64,000 nucleotides of DNA, taken from Saccopteryx bilineata. Lineage: Eukaryota > Chordata > Mammalia > Chiroptera > Emballonuridae. The DNA is taken from NCBI RefSeq assembly GCF_036850765.1, contig NC_089494.1:230782779-230846778 (forward strand). Direction: 5' to 3'. Both the position numbers and the translations under genes were made by a program. Of this stretch, positions 49,005 to 58,829 are shown one piece after another (the stretch's first letter is position 1; every line of letters begins with the position of its first letter). The notes under the pieces are model-generated. The model made no database searches, had not been told where the DNA came from, and saw only the letters and a program-made list of their open reading frames with translations.

Positions 49005-50094
49005 CTATTTTGTGAGTACTTTTGCACTCCATCGTCCTTTGCTACTGTTAATCTCCATCTTCTCCCCCCCTTTCTTTTTGTTGTTGTCACAGTTTAAATT
49101 TGGTTTTATTGTGTTCTTCTTGGAGCTTTTACTTGTGGCTCTGTTTGTTTTTTTTTTCTTTGTATCTGATTGGAGAACCCCTTTTAGTAATTCCTGGAGT
49201 GGCAGTTTTCTGATGATAAATTCCCCCATCTTTTCTGTATCTGTGAATGCTTTTATTTCTCCTTCATATTTGAAGGATAGCTTTGATGGGTATAGTATTC
49301 ATGGCTGAAAGTTCCTCTCTTTTAGGACTTTAAATATTGGGGTCCACTCTCTTCTAGCTTGTAGAGTTTCTGCTGAGAAATCTGATGATAATCTAATGGG
49401 CCTTCCTTTATATGTTGTATTCTTCTTTTCCCTGGCTGCCTTGAGAATTTTTTCTTTGCTGTTGGTTTGTGTCAATTTCATTATGATATGCCTTGGAGTA
49501 GGTTTGTTGGGGTTAAGAAAACTCGGAGTTCTGTTTGCTTCTTGAACTTGAGGCTTTAGTTCTTTCCACAGGCTTGGGAAGTTCTCATCTATTATTTGTT
49601 TGAGTATGTTCTCCATTCCATTTTCTCTCTCTTCTCCCTCTGATATACCTATTATTCTTATGTTATTCTTTTTGATGGAGTCAGATAATTCTTGTAGGGC
49701 TATCTCATTTTTTTTAATTTTTGAGTCTCTTTCTTCTTCTCTCTGTTGTGCCTCAAGTTGCTTGTCTTCTATTTCACTAATCCTCTCTTCTATCTGACCT
49801 GTTCTATTAGCTAAGCTTGTTACTTCCTTTTTCAGCTCGTGAATTGAGTTTTTCATCTCTGTTTGATTTGTTTTTATAGTTTCAATTTCCTTGGACATAT
49901 ATTCTTTGTGTTCATTGAGTTGTTTTCTGAGCTCCCTAAATTGCCTTTCTGTGTTTTCTTGTATATCTTGGAGGATTTTTAGGATTTCTATCTTGAATTC
50001 TCTGTCATTTAGCTCCAAGGTTTCCAATATATTAAATTTTTTCTCCAAAGATTTTTCCTCATCTAGCTGTTACCTCTCTTTCTTTTGTATCCAT
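49005..50094 (-). pseudogene. L1 ORF1 (RNA-binding chaperone), broken
   Basis: ORF1p normally forms a coiled-coil trimer that binds L1 RNA. A candidate ATG at 50094 is followed within about 11 codons by a stop. A shifted frame is then open from about 50048 to 49299 with a long heptad-rich segment (residues about 20-120, many Glu, Lys, Ile), then NNIRIIGISEGEE and ARREWTPIFKVLKE, landmarks of the RRM and C-terminal domains. The frame shifts again near 49299, and the C-terminus (KLPLQELLKGVLQ) continues to a stop at 49005. Summed length of about 350 residues fits the family. At least two frameshifts make it a pseudogene. Confidence 0.92.
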
Positions 50095-50159
50095 GATATT
50101 TGATTTTCTCTTCCTTAATGGCATCTGAGGGTGGTTTTGTTGATAGTATTAATGAGATT

Positions 50160-50900
50160 TAATAAAGAATAAAAAGTTAAAAAAAATAAAAAAATAAAAA
50201 ATAAAAAAGAGTTGTTTTTTTTTACAAAAATTAATAATGAAATAAAGAAAAATAAAATAAAATAAAAATTTTAAAAAAAGGAAATTATTCCCCCCCTCCT
50301 TTTTTCCTCTCCTCTCCTCTTCCCTCTTTCTTGAGAAAATCTTGTGGTGAACTGTGAATTATAAGAAACAATGCCTGTGATGGAGGGCCTGAATTGGGGA
50401 AAAGTAATAAAGGGGCAAAAAAAAAGAAATAAAAAGAAAAGAAAAAAAAGGGGGGGTATGGACCCACAAAAAGCAAATAAGGAAAAAATTGAGGTCGAGA
50501 ATAAAATGATTTACTTTTAGGTGTTGGTTGTCTAAGAGTTATGATGAGAGGACTAAGAGGAAAATAAAAATGGGGGGACAAATTAAAAAATTACTATTGT
50601 ATTTAGTGGAACAAGAACTAGATAAAATGGAGAGCCAGGGATGGGAGCACTGCTAGTGAGTTAAAAAGGTGAAGTAAAAACCCCCCAAAATGCCACAAAC
50701 ATAAGTTTGAGTCCCAGATAAAATAATTTGTTTGTTATTGAGTTTTGAATGAAAGGAGATGTAAAGGAGAAAGGAAGAAACTCATATAGAAGGAGAAAAG
50801 AAAGAGAGAGAAAAAAAAGAGGGAACCACTAAAAGAAGAAAAAAGAAAGGAGAGAGAGAGAGAGAGAGAGTGTGTGTGTTAAGGGTTTTGGAGTGCGACC
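50160..50900 (-). repeat. A-rich low-complexity part of the L1 5' UTR
   Basis: On the + strand, runs of aaaataaaa, aagaaaag and gagagaga, with a (GA)n(TG)n microsatellite at about 50,851-50,878. It lies between ORF1 and the GC-rich promoter half and belongs to the L1. ORFs here are low-complexity artefacts. Confidence 0.7.
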
Positions 50901-51512
50901 CTCATAGAGAGAAAGGAAGAGGAGAGAAAAGATAATGGGAGATGTAACACTTATGGGTAGTGTAGTTCATGGAGAGGAGAGAGTAAGACCGGCAGAGAGT
51001 TAATCGGCCAAATTGGAGGAGGAAAAAAAGTATCAAGAATGAAGATAAGAGAAACAAACGAACAAATATAATAAAATGGGATAGGTTATAAAGTCTGCAG
51101 ATTATTCTTGATTTTGAGAGGTTATCTTCTTGCTTTTTCTTTTTCTCTCCCTCTTCCTGGTCGGTGACTCTGTACCCCGGGTTCTGCCCCTTTGGCACGC
51201 TCAGGTAGAGGTTTGCAGTTGATAAGTCTCTATGGCAATGTCATGTATTGTGCTTTAGTCTCGTTGGCAGTCGAGGCTCATTAGCATTTATAGGCTCCGC
51301 CAGTGAGAGAGTCCGTGTTCCTGGAGCCTTTCTCCTAGTCTTTCCTTCCTCAATTAGTAGCCTGATAATCCAGCTATGGGGTTGCTGCTGCCTCTGCCTG
51401 GATAGTAAGAGGCTCAAAGAGCTGGCAACTCCCCACTCTATTTCCACTCAGCACAGGGCTCTGGGTAAGGCTCAGTCAGTCAGAGCTGCTAGCATAATCT
51501 GGCGGGCTTTCT

Positions 51513-52110
51513 GCCCACTCAAAGACCTCTGGCTCTGCCACTCTGTCCGGTAACACAGGCGGGCGCCCACTTGCGGGGCGCTTGGAGGAAACTCTCACTC
51601 ACTATCTGAGCGTGCGCAGACCAGGATATCCGGCCAGCAGTCTCACGCTCTGAGTGAAACCCCCAACCACATGGAAAAGTTGCAGCATTGGAATTGGCTC
51701 TCGCTCCGTCCCCGTGCGCGGCTTTTGCAAGGCGCTGGGGCAGCCTGAGATTCCGCTTTGGCCCACACAAAGGCCCCTGACTCTGCCCCTTTGTGTGATA
51801 ACACGGGCATGCACTGCCGAGGCACTTGGAGGAATCTCTCACTCCCTATCTGCGCGCGCAGACCAGGATATGAGGCCGGCCGCGTTTCCCTCTGAGTGAA
51901 ACCCCCACTATCACGGAAAATTTCCACCATTGGAATTAGTTCTCGCTCCCTCCCGTGCGCGGCTTTCCCAGGGCGCTGGGGCTGCCCAGAGATTTTGCTT
52001 TCGGCCCACAGAAAGGCCTCTGACTCTGCCTCTCTGTGGGGTAACACGGGCACCCACTCCCGGGGCTTAGGAAGAAATCTCTCGCCCACTAACTGCATAC
52101 CGACCAGGAG
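51513..52110 (-). promoter_or_regulatory. L1 5' UTR tandem monomers, CpG-rich
   Basis: Three consecutive related units begin (in + coordinates) at about 51,513, 51,761 and 52,004 with gcccac-a-aaag, giving periods of 248 and 243 bp. The third unit is partial. Each holds gaccaggatat-like words, a gagtgaaacccccac block and cgctggggc. The region is rich in CpG compared with the surrounding intron. By analogy with mouse L1 monomers this is the L1 promoter; promoter activity is inferred. Confidence 0.85.
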
Positions 52111-52510
52111 ATCGGGTAAAATGGCTGCCCCGCTTGTCTTTCTTTGTTTGGGTTTGGTGCGAGTGTTAGCTTGTATTGACCGGGTTGCCACAGGATCAGT
52201 TTTTCCTCGGCTTGGATCTCCGTGCCACAGCCTGGTTCTGCCGTTTGTGCCGCGGCCTGGATCTATTCACCCCCTTTGCCCGCCTCAGTTTCTATATTCA
52301 CAGTTACCAGAGAAAGCCGCCCTGTTTAGGTTAGTGAGGAAGGCGGAGCATTTCTTACTCCCTATTTCCTTCGGGGTTTGGTTATATATTTAGCCAATTT
52401 TTCACTCGACCATACCTTTGGGTGTATTGCGAAGCTTCTGGAGGCTCCAAGTATAGGTTTTTCTGTTTCTGGTTGAAGATCTTGTTGAGTTTTGGGGGAG
52501 ATTTATCAGT

Positions 52511-52549
52511 ATCGCTGCCTACCCCGCCATTACTCTGACATCATCTCTC
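52511..52549 (-). promoter_or_regulatory. L1 5' terminus with YY1-like motif
   Basis: Read on the - strand the element starts near gatgatgtcagagtaatggc, followed by ggggtaggcagcg. An ATGGC core, the heart of YY1 sites, lies about 20-25 nt from the 5' end, much as in human L1, where YY1 sets the start position. Binding is inferred. Confidence 0.5.
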
Positions 52550-52938
52550 TGTATATGTTTTTCTATGTAATATTTTTTTTATTCAAGAATACTTCCCATA
52601 AATAGTTCTATTTTATCATCACAATAACTGAACAGTATTCCATGTTGTCTTTATGCTATAATTTATTTCAGCTACTCTCTCAATAATGGGTGTTCATTTT
52701 ATCTTTAGTTTTTAGGTTTCTTTTTTTTTTTTTTTTCCTCAGTGAACTACACAGAGTCTCTCTTCTGAAGATGAAATGACATGGGTCATGGGAGTGACGC
52801 TTTCTAAATATAGAGATCCCTAGCACTGATGAGCCTGTGCCAAAATGCTAAACACATTCTACAAATTTATTAAACGTAGAAAGCTTATACACCAACCTAA
52901 AACCTTAGGTTATTCTTTTTTTCTCACTTTGTGTTTTT

Positions 52939-53209
52939 TTTTTTTAATTTATTTATTTATTCGTTTTTAGACGAGATCGGGCGCGTTCAGGGTGGTATGG
53001 CCGTAGACAGTATTTATTCGTTTTTAGAGAGGAGAGAGAGAAACAGAGAGGGAGAGAGAGGAGAGAGAGACAGAAAGAGAGAAGCGGGGGAGGAGCTGGA
53101 AGCATCAACTCCCATATGTGCCTTGACCAGGCAAGCCCAGGGTTTTGAACCGGCAACCTCAGCATTTCCAGGTCGACGCTTTATCCACTGCGCCACCACA
53201 GGTCAGGCA
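52939..53209 (-). mobile_element. tRNA-derived SINE, family B, with 5S rRNA fragment inserted
   Basis: Poly-T tail, (GA)n tract, agcatcaactcccatatgtg and head gcgccaccacaggtcaggc. Duplication ctcactttgtgttttt at 52923-52938 and 53210-53225. The tail side is split by a 5S-derived insertion with its own duplication. Confidence 0.93.
52971..53008 (-). pseudogene. 5S rRNA 5' fragment, tailless retroinsertion
   Basis: On the - strand 37-38 nt are identical to the start of 5S rRNA (ctacggccataccaccctga, then acgcgcccgatctcg). An 18-bp perfect duplication tatttattcgtttttaga flanks it (52954-52971 and 53011-53028). Two extra bases sit at the 5' junction, and the 3' junction overlaps the duplication by 3 nt (tct) that also match 5S. 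There is no A-tail. Confidence 0.95.
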
Positions 53210-53508
53210 CTCACTTTGTGTTTTTAATGTAGCATTTCTATTAGCTTGAAAGTGAGTTCTGCACAAATAGGAAACTAAGAGGGTCAGAGTAAGTGCTGTT
53301 TTACCCAGATTACTATTCATCAGGCAGCTATCCAAGGGAGGATTTGGGGAGAGGGAATCTAATTAGACATTTAAAATCAGGGAAACTCTCCTCTTTTTTT
53401 TTCTATAATTTTTTAATCCTATTAAAAATGTTACTGTAAATATTATTATTATACTTTTCAACAGTCAGTTCTACTGCCTTCAGAGTTATATAACCATCTC
53501 TATAGATA

Positions 53509-53581
53509 CTGCTCACAAAAATTAGGGGATATTTTATCGCTTCATATTCATTTTGAAATATCCCCTAATTTTTGTGATCAG
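53509..53581. mobile_element. 73-bp mariner-type MITE with TA duplication
   Basis: Left CTGCTCACAAAAATTAGGGG and the reverse of the right end CTGATCACAAAAATTAGGGG are inverted repeats of about 27 bp that make up most of the element. TA flanks both ends (53507-53508 and 53582-53583). It can fold into one hairpin. Confidence 0.92.
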
Positions 53582-53773
53582 TAGATTACCTTCTGTAAAT
53601 TATTACGCAGTTTGGAGTGGGAGTCTGTGCTCTTCTGTGTAAAGATGGGTGGGTGAATGGCTTAGATGTACCTTAGAGCTGTATCCTCATTCCTCTGTTG
53701 TGTTGTTAGACAGTATTTCTCCATCTGGGGTCTGAAGGATATAATCTGAAGAATCTGAGAATTCTCTATAAGA

Positions 53774-54006
53774 ATTTTTTTTTTAATTTTTCCATTGACT
53801 GAGGGAAAGGGGAAAGGGACAGAAAGAGAAAGAGAGAGAGAGAGAAGCATCAACTCATTGTTTTACTTAGTTGTTCCGTTTAGTTGTGTACCCATTGATT
53901 GCTTCTCCTACTTGCCCTAAGCGGTGGGGGGGGGGCAGGAGGGTATGTGTTGAATCTGTGACCTTGGTGCTTGGGACAGTGCTTTATCCACTGTACCACC
54001 CAGTCT
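53774..54006 (-). mobile_element. Older tRNA-derived SINE
   Basis: Poly-T tail, GA-rich tract, gagaagcatcaactcattgt, and a reversed head ccactgtaccacccag. tctataagaattt flanks the left and recurs on the right near 54,026. Related to the 27.67 kb copy. Confidence 0.75.
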
Positions 54007-54571
54007 TCTATAAGACCCAAGGCTTCTATAAGAATTTCTTAAATGCATGCTTTCATTTCAATGATAAAAAATAATTAATGTAAGCTTACTTTCAATAACC
54101 TGGATCGCCATCTAATAACAAGCACTGATATAGATTTTTGGTATTTTTTTATTTGAGTTTCTATTTTTGATTATGTTGCTACTAAGCTATACTGCTTAGA
54201 CTGTTAAAAAATGATTAAAGATATCAATTTAGGTGAATCAAACTTTATTTAACCTTTCATGAATTGGACAGTAGTCTCCTTTAGAAGAATTACAAGATGG
54301 GGTGGAAGGCAAAAAGCTTTTGTAAGATAAAGAAGAAAGAACAAGGAAGAGAAAAATACCTGATTAGCTGGGGCCACATGGTCAACCTTGATTGCAGTAA
54401 GAAGTAACAAGGAAGTAAGTGTGGATCGCAGAGTTGGCTTGGTGTTTGGAGATTGGCAAAATGGATATACTGCATTTCCGGTCTAGCAGAGTATTTACAG
54501 AGGCAGGAAACTTTTTGTTTGCTCACCTCACACCCCAAACATCAGTGTCTCCATCTTATGTATACAAAATT

Positions 54572-54910
54572 CTTTCTTTCTTTCTTTTTTTCTTTTTTTT
54601 GTGACAGAGACAGAGACAGACAGACAGAGAGAGGGACAGATAAGGACAGACAGGAAGGGAAAGAGATGAGAAGCATCAATTCTTTGTTGCAGCACCTAAG
54701 TTGTTCATTGATTGCTTTTTCATATGCACCTTGACTCAGGGGCTATAGCAGACCGAGTGACCTTGCTCAAGCCAGTGACCTTGGGCTCAAGCTGTTGAGC
54801 CTTGTTCAAACCAGATAAGTCTGTGCTCAAGCTGGTGACCTTGGGGTTTTCAACCTGTGTCCTCCATTCCCATTCCGACGCTCTATCCACTGCGCAACCG
54901 CCTGGTCAGG
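54572..54910 (-). mobile_element. tRNA-derived SINE, family C
   Basis: ttctttctttcttt tail, acagagacagagacagacag, gagatgagaagcatcaattc, ttgttcattgattgcttttt, cttgg-type units, and head gcaaccgcctggtcagg. Confidence 0.88.
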
Positions 54911-55039
54911 TCAATGTTATTTCAATAGACATATGCCTGTGAAAAAGCTTGTGCAATTCCTCAGCTTGTGAAATATTGCTTTAGGGGGTCTGAATTCTAG
55001 CTGTTTGTGTCACATCCCCAGAAAAAGCAGAGATGCTCT

Positions 55040-55400
55040 ATAGCAGAGTGTAACATTTTTTGTGCCAAGGACGCCTTAAGCAATCTGGTGAAACCTACAG
55101 GTGCCCTTTCAGAATAATGTTTTAGTGCTTAAAATAAATAACACAGGATCACAAAGAAAGGCAGTTTTACTAAAATTTTGTTATCTAGCAGTAAGTAGGC
55201 CAATAACTGTAATTTTATAACAGTGGTGAACATAAATAATATTTTGAAATGTTTGCAATAACTCCATGGTGACAACAGAAAATCTATGACTTCTCATTTA
55301 TTTTTCTGTTTGTTGCCTTCATTGATAATTCAAGTATGCTAAATTTCAGTTAGAAGTGAATGGAAATAAAGTTGCTATTTCTCTCCCATCCCACGAACCC
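55040..55400. repeat. Possible ancient DNA-transposon remnant
   Basis: agtgtaacattttttgtgcc and aagcaatctggtgaaaccta, then gaataatgttttagtgctta, recall an old mammalian DNA-transposon repeat. No inverted ends were found; the call is tentative. Confidence 0.35.
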
Positions 55401-56200
55401 ATTGGGATCTTTAGATTATGATTAAGGATACTTACTCAATTATTTTTGTTGTTGTTGTCACTACCTGGGAAAGTCTGAGGCCTGCCTAAACTGTTACATT
55501 AAGAATTGGCTACTCCAGATTTACTGTAGGGATGATCTTGGATGCCATTCCTATGTACTCTGCTGGATATCATCAGCGTTAGAACCCAATGGTCAAGTCC
55601 AGTTGGTTGCCCTCTCCTATATATGAGATCATATTCTTCAGGTTTAAAGAACAGTTATGAAATTCAGGCATGGTCTTCTGGCTAACATCAACTTTTAAGA
55701 AGAATAAGTGAAGCATTTAAATAACTGTTGCCTGCATATCTGGCTAGCATGGTAGCATTCTAGTAAAGACCTTCATATTTCTTGGGAGAAAGGAAATTCA
55801 AATATGGAAATGGATTCTCTCTTGTTTTTTTTCTCCCTACTCTACTTTCTTTTCTTCTTATTCCATCGTTAGATGACTCTGTCCCTAGGATGTATTGGGT
55901 TGCTCCCAGAGATAGCAAACTCACTCACTTGCAGAGCTAGGCTTTTGAAAGAGGTACCTGTCATTCTCCTTTGGTTACAATCCCATTTCTCTCTTCTCAA
56001 AAATTTCTGGGCAGGACTTTCTGACTCTCTTTCCAAAATGAATCCTGCAGTATTTCACAGGTGACATATACCCCCAAAGGTAATGTGCCTATAACACATT
56101 AATACAGCAAATGAGAGTCATAGTTATGTTTAAAAAAGGCTTGTGGCTCAAATTTTTTTCTCTCCAGATTGATTATCACAGTTTTCTCTTTAAGAACAGC

Positions 56201-56602
56201 CTAGCCTGAGCAGGGGATGGTACAGTGGATAGTGTCGGACTGGGATGCAGAGGACCCAGGTTCAAAACCCCAATGATCTCTGGCATGAGTGAGGGCTCAT
56301 CTGACTTGAACATGGGCTCACCAGCTTGAGCGTGGGGTTGCTGGCTTGAGCGTGGGAGCATAGACATGATTCCATGGTTGCTGGCTTGAGCCCAAGGTTG
56401 CTGGCTTGAACAAGGGGTCACTAGCTCTGCTGTAGCCCCACCACCCCCGGTCAAGGCACATATGAGAAAGCAATCAATGAACAACTAAGGTTCCGCAACG
56501 AAGGACTGATGCTTCTTATCTCTCTCCCTTCCTGTCTGTCTGTTGGTCCCTATCTGTCCCTCTCTCTGTCTCTCTGTCTCTGTCACAAAAAAAAAAAAAA
56601 AT
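56201..56602 (+). mobile_element. tRNA-derived SINE, family C
   Basis: Head agcctgagcaggggatggta, ggttcaaaacccc, about six cttgagc-type units, gcacatatgagaaagcaatc, pyrimidine tract and poly-A. Duplication agaacagc at 56193-56200 and 56603-56610. Confidence 0.92.
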
Positions 56603-57483
56603 AGAACAGCTTATATACCTTTAATCCACATAGGGAAAAACAACAGTAGCATGCTGATAACAGCATTGCCCAAACAGTTTCAAGCAAATTGAAGGACAAA
56701 AACAATGTTTTAAAAGCCAAATTCTCAGACAAAAAAAAAAAAAAGGAAAAACTCTGTAATTCATTTTACCCTCTGGTTCTAAAAGAGTATTGGCACTGTA
56801 TATGTTCTTTTGTCTTAATCATTCAATTTACTCACTGTCTTAGGGTTTTGGACTTTGAACAATTTTGTGTTGAGAGCAAAAAACCCACCAGTGGGAATCT
56901 GCTGTTACTTGTGCCTTTGGAGAATATGCCTTTTGCTGTACTTTTAATTGAAATGAGTATGGTAATAAGTTTTCCAAGCAAAAAGCTTTGTATCAATTCA
57001 CATTTGATGCAAACCATCCCTGTCTTTTAGTGTTGACGTATTTTGTTCTTCTATTTTGCCATTTTGCCTGATTAACTTAATATTTATATGTGGTGTTTGA
57101 TGACTTACAGTACTTGTTTGTAATTATATTAATTGGTGTTAACTCATTATGATACTTTTATAACCATCTAACTTTTATGAAACATCTCAATTTCTGAGAG
57201 CCTAAGTTAATATTCTGGGAAGCACTATTTATTCATTATTGACTATTTATTGGTTGCCAACCTCTGAGGTTCAGATATGTAGATTATAAGGATGACTCAT
57301 ATAGGAAGCCTGTCCCCAACTAATCAAGTAACTACTTGGAGATATAAACATATTATTTGTGACTTGAGAAATTCTATGAGAGGTTCAGAGATGAAAGAAA
57401 AAGTGATCCATTTCAATTCTTAGATTTTTAAAGAAAAGATTACTGACTCATAACATTTTTATGCTATAATAAATATGTCATTT

Positions 57484-57859
57484 GGCCCTGGCCGGTTGGC
57501 ACAGTGGTAGAGCGTTGGCTTGGCATGCAGGAGTCCCAGGTTCGATTCCCGGCCAGGGCACACAGGAGAAGCGCCCATCTGCTTCTCCACCCCTCCCCCT
57601 CTCCTTCCTCCCTATCTCTCTCTTTCCCTCCAGCAGCCAAGGCTCCATTGGAGCAGAGTTGGCCCGGGCGCTGAAGATGGCTCTATGGCCTCTGCCTCAG
57701 GCACTGGAATGGCTCTGGTTGTAGCAGAGCTACGCCCCAGATGGGTGGAGCATCGCCCCCTGGTGGGCATGCCGGGTGGATCCCAGTCAGGCGCATGTGG
57801 GAGTCTGTCTGACTGCCTTCCCGTTTCCAACTTCAGAAAAAAATAAAATAAATTAAAAA
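57484..57859 (+). mobile_element. tRNA-derived SINE, family A, with intact pol III boxes
   Basis: Head gccctggccggttggcacag, with a perfect B-box ggttcgattcc at 57539-57549, family body and A-rich tail. Duplication aataaatatgtcattt (57468-57483) against aataaatacatcattt (57860-57875). Confidence 0.95.
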
Positions 57860-58344
57860 AATAAATACATCATTTTTCTAAACATCATGAAATTTTGTTT
57901 ACAATTATAAAAGTAAATTTTAATTTAAAGGGTATCCTGGAATTTCCATCTTTAATCAGATTATGCTGTTTTATTTCTTGATTTAAAAACTTACTTATAA
58001 TACAGTTGTCTCAGATAATTATCAATAACTTAGATAAATTGAACAGAGCCTTTAGTTTTCAATTAAATGGGAAGACCAACCATGCTTTTTTAGGTATTAA
58101 TGAGAATTTTTTCACCTCAGATGGTAGGAGGTCTAAAATTCTACAACTTCCTCTTTGGAATTACTTTCCAATTCTCCAAACTCAGGAGGTTTGTTTCTGC
58201 TTGGGTTATATGCTTGTAAATGTGCACTGGAAAAAGGCCTTAGCATATGAATTTCTGGAGACTGATTTATAATGCCCTGATGGCTGTTAAGCTACAGTGA
58301 CTATATCACCATCATATGTATCCTGTAAAATCAACAAAAAATGT

Positions 58345-58793
58345 TTTATTTTAAAATTTATTTTATTTATTTATTTATTGCATGCACTTGCACGAGAGAG
58401 AGAGACAGATAAGCAGGGACAGACAGACAGAAAGGGAGAGCAATGAGAAGCATCAACTCATAGTTCTGGCATCTTAGTTGTTCATTGATTGCTTTCTCAT
58501 GTGTGTCTTGACCAGGGGGCTCCAGCCAAGCCAGTGACCCCTCGCTCAAGCCAGTGATCTTGGGGTCAAATCAATGACCTTAGGCTTCAAGCCAGAGACC
58601 GTTGGGCTCAAGCCAGTGACCATGGGGTCATGTCTATGTTTCCATGCTCAAATCAGTGACCCCGCGCTCAAGCTGGTGAACCTGTGCACAAGCTGATGAG
58701 CCTATGCTCAAGCCAGTAACCTCAGGGTTTCAAACTGGGGCCCTCAGCATCCCAAGCCAATATTCTAAACACTGTGCCATTGCCTGGTCAGGC
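58345..58793 (-). mobile_element. tRNA-derived SINE, family C, long internal array
   Basis: Tail of ttta repeats, gagcaatgagaagcatcaac, ttgttcattgattgctttct, then many gctcaagccagtgacc units and a reversed head ccattgcctggtcaggc. tcaacaaaaa flanks both sides (58331 and 58794). Confidence 0.9.
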
Positions 58794-58829
58794 TCAACAA
58801 AAACATTTAAAAAATAAATAATATGGAAG

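Larger units (their letters stand above)
44276..52549 (-). mobile_element. Full-length L1 retrotransposon, degraded
   Basis: Structure read on the - strand: 5' UTR (52549 to about 50095) with GC-rich tandem monomers, ORF1, short spacer, ORF2, 3' UTR with a G-rich tract, poly-A. Perfect 15-bp target duplication tgtatatgtttttct at 44261-44275 and 52550-52564. Length is 8.27 kb, or about 7.85 kb without the SINE it carries. ORF1 has frameshifts, ORF2 has an in-frame stop, a frameshift and the SINE, so it cannot move by itself. It lies antisense in CORIN. Confidence 0.97.

Noticed and set aside
44276..52549. L1 as a currently mobile element
   Set aside because: In-frame stop at 47864, frameshifts in ORF1 and ORF2, and a SINE inside ORF2.
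57484..57859. tRNA gene
   Set aside because: A- and B-boxes are present but the sequence continues into a SINE body with A-tail and target duplications, and cannot be a mature tRNA gene.
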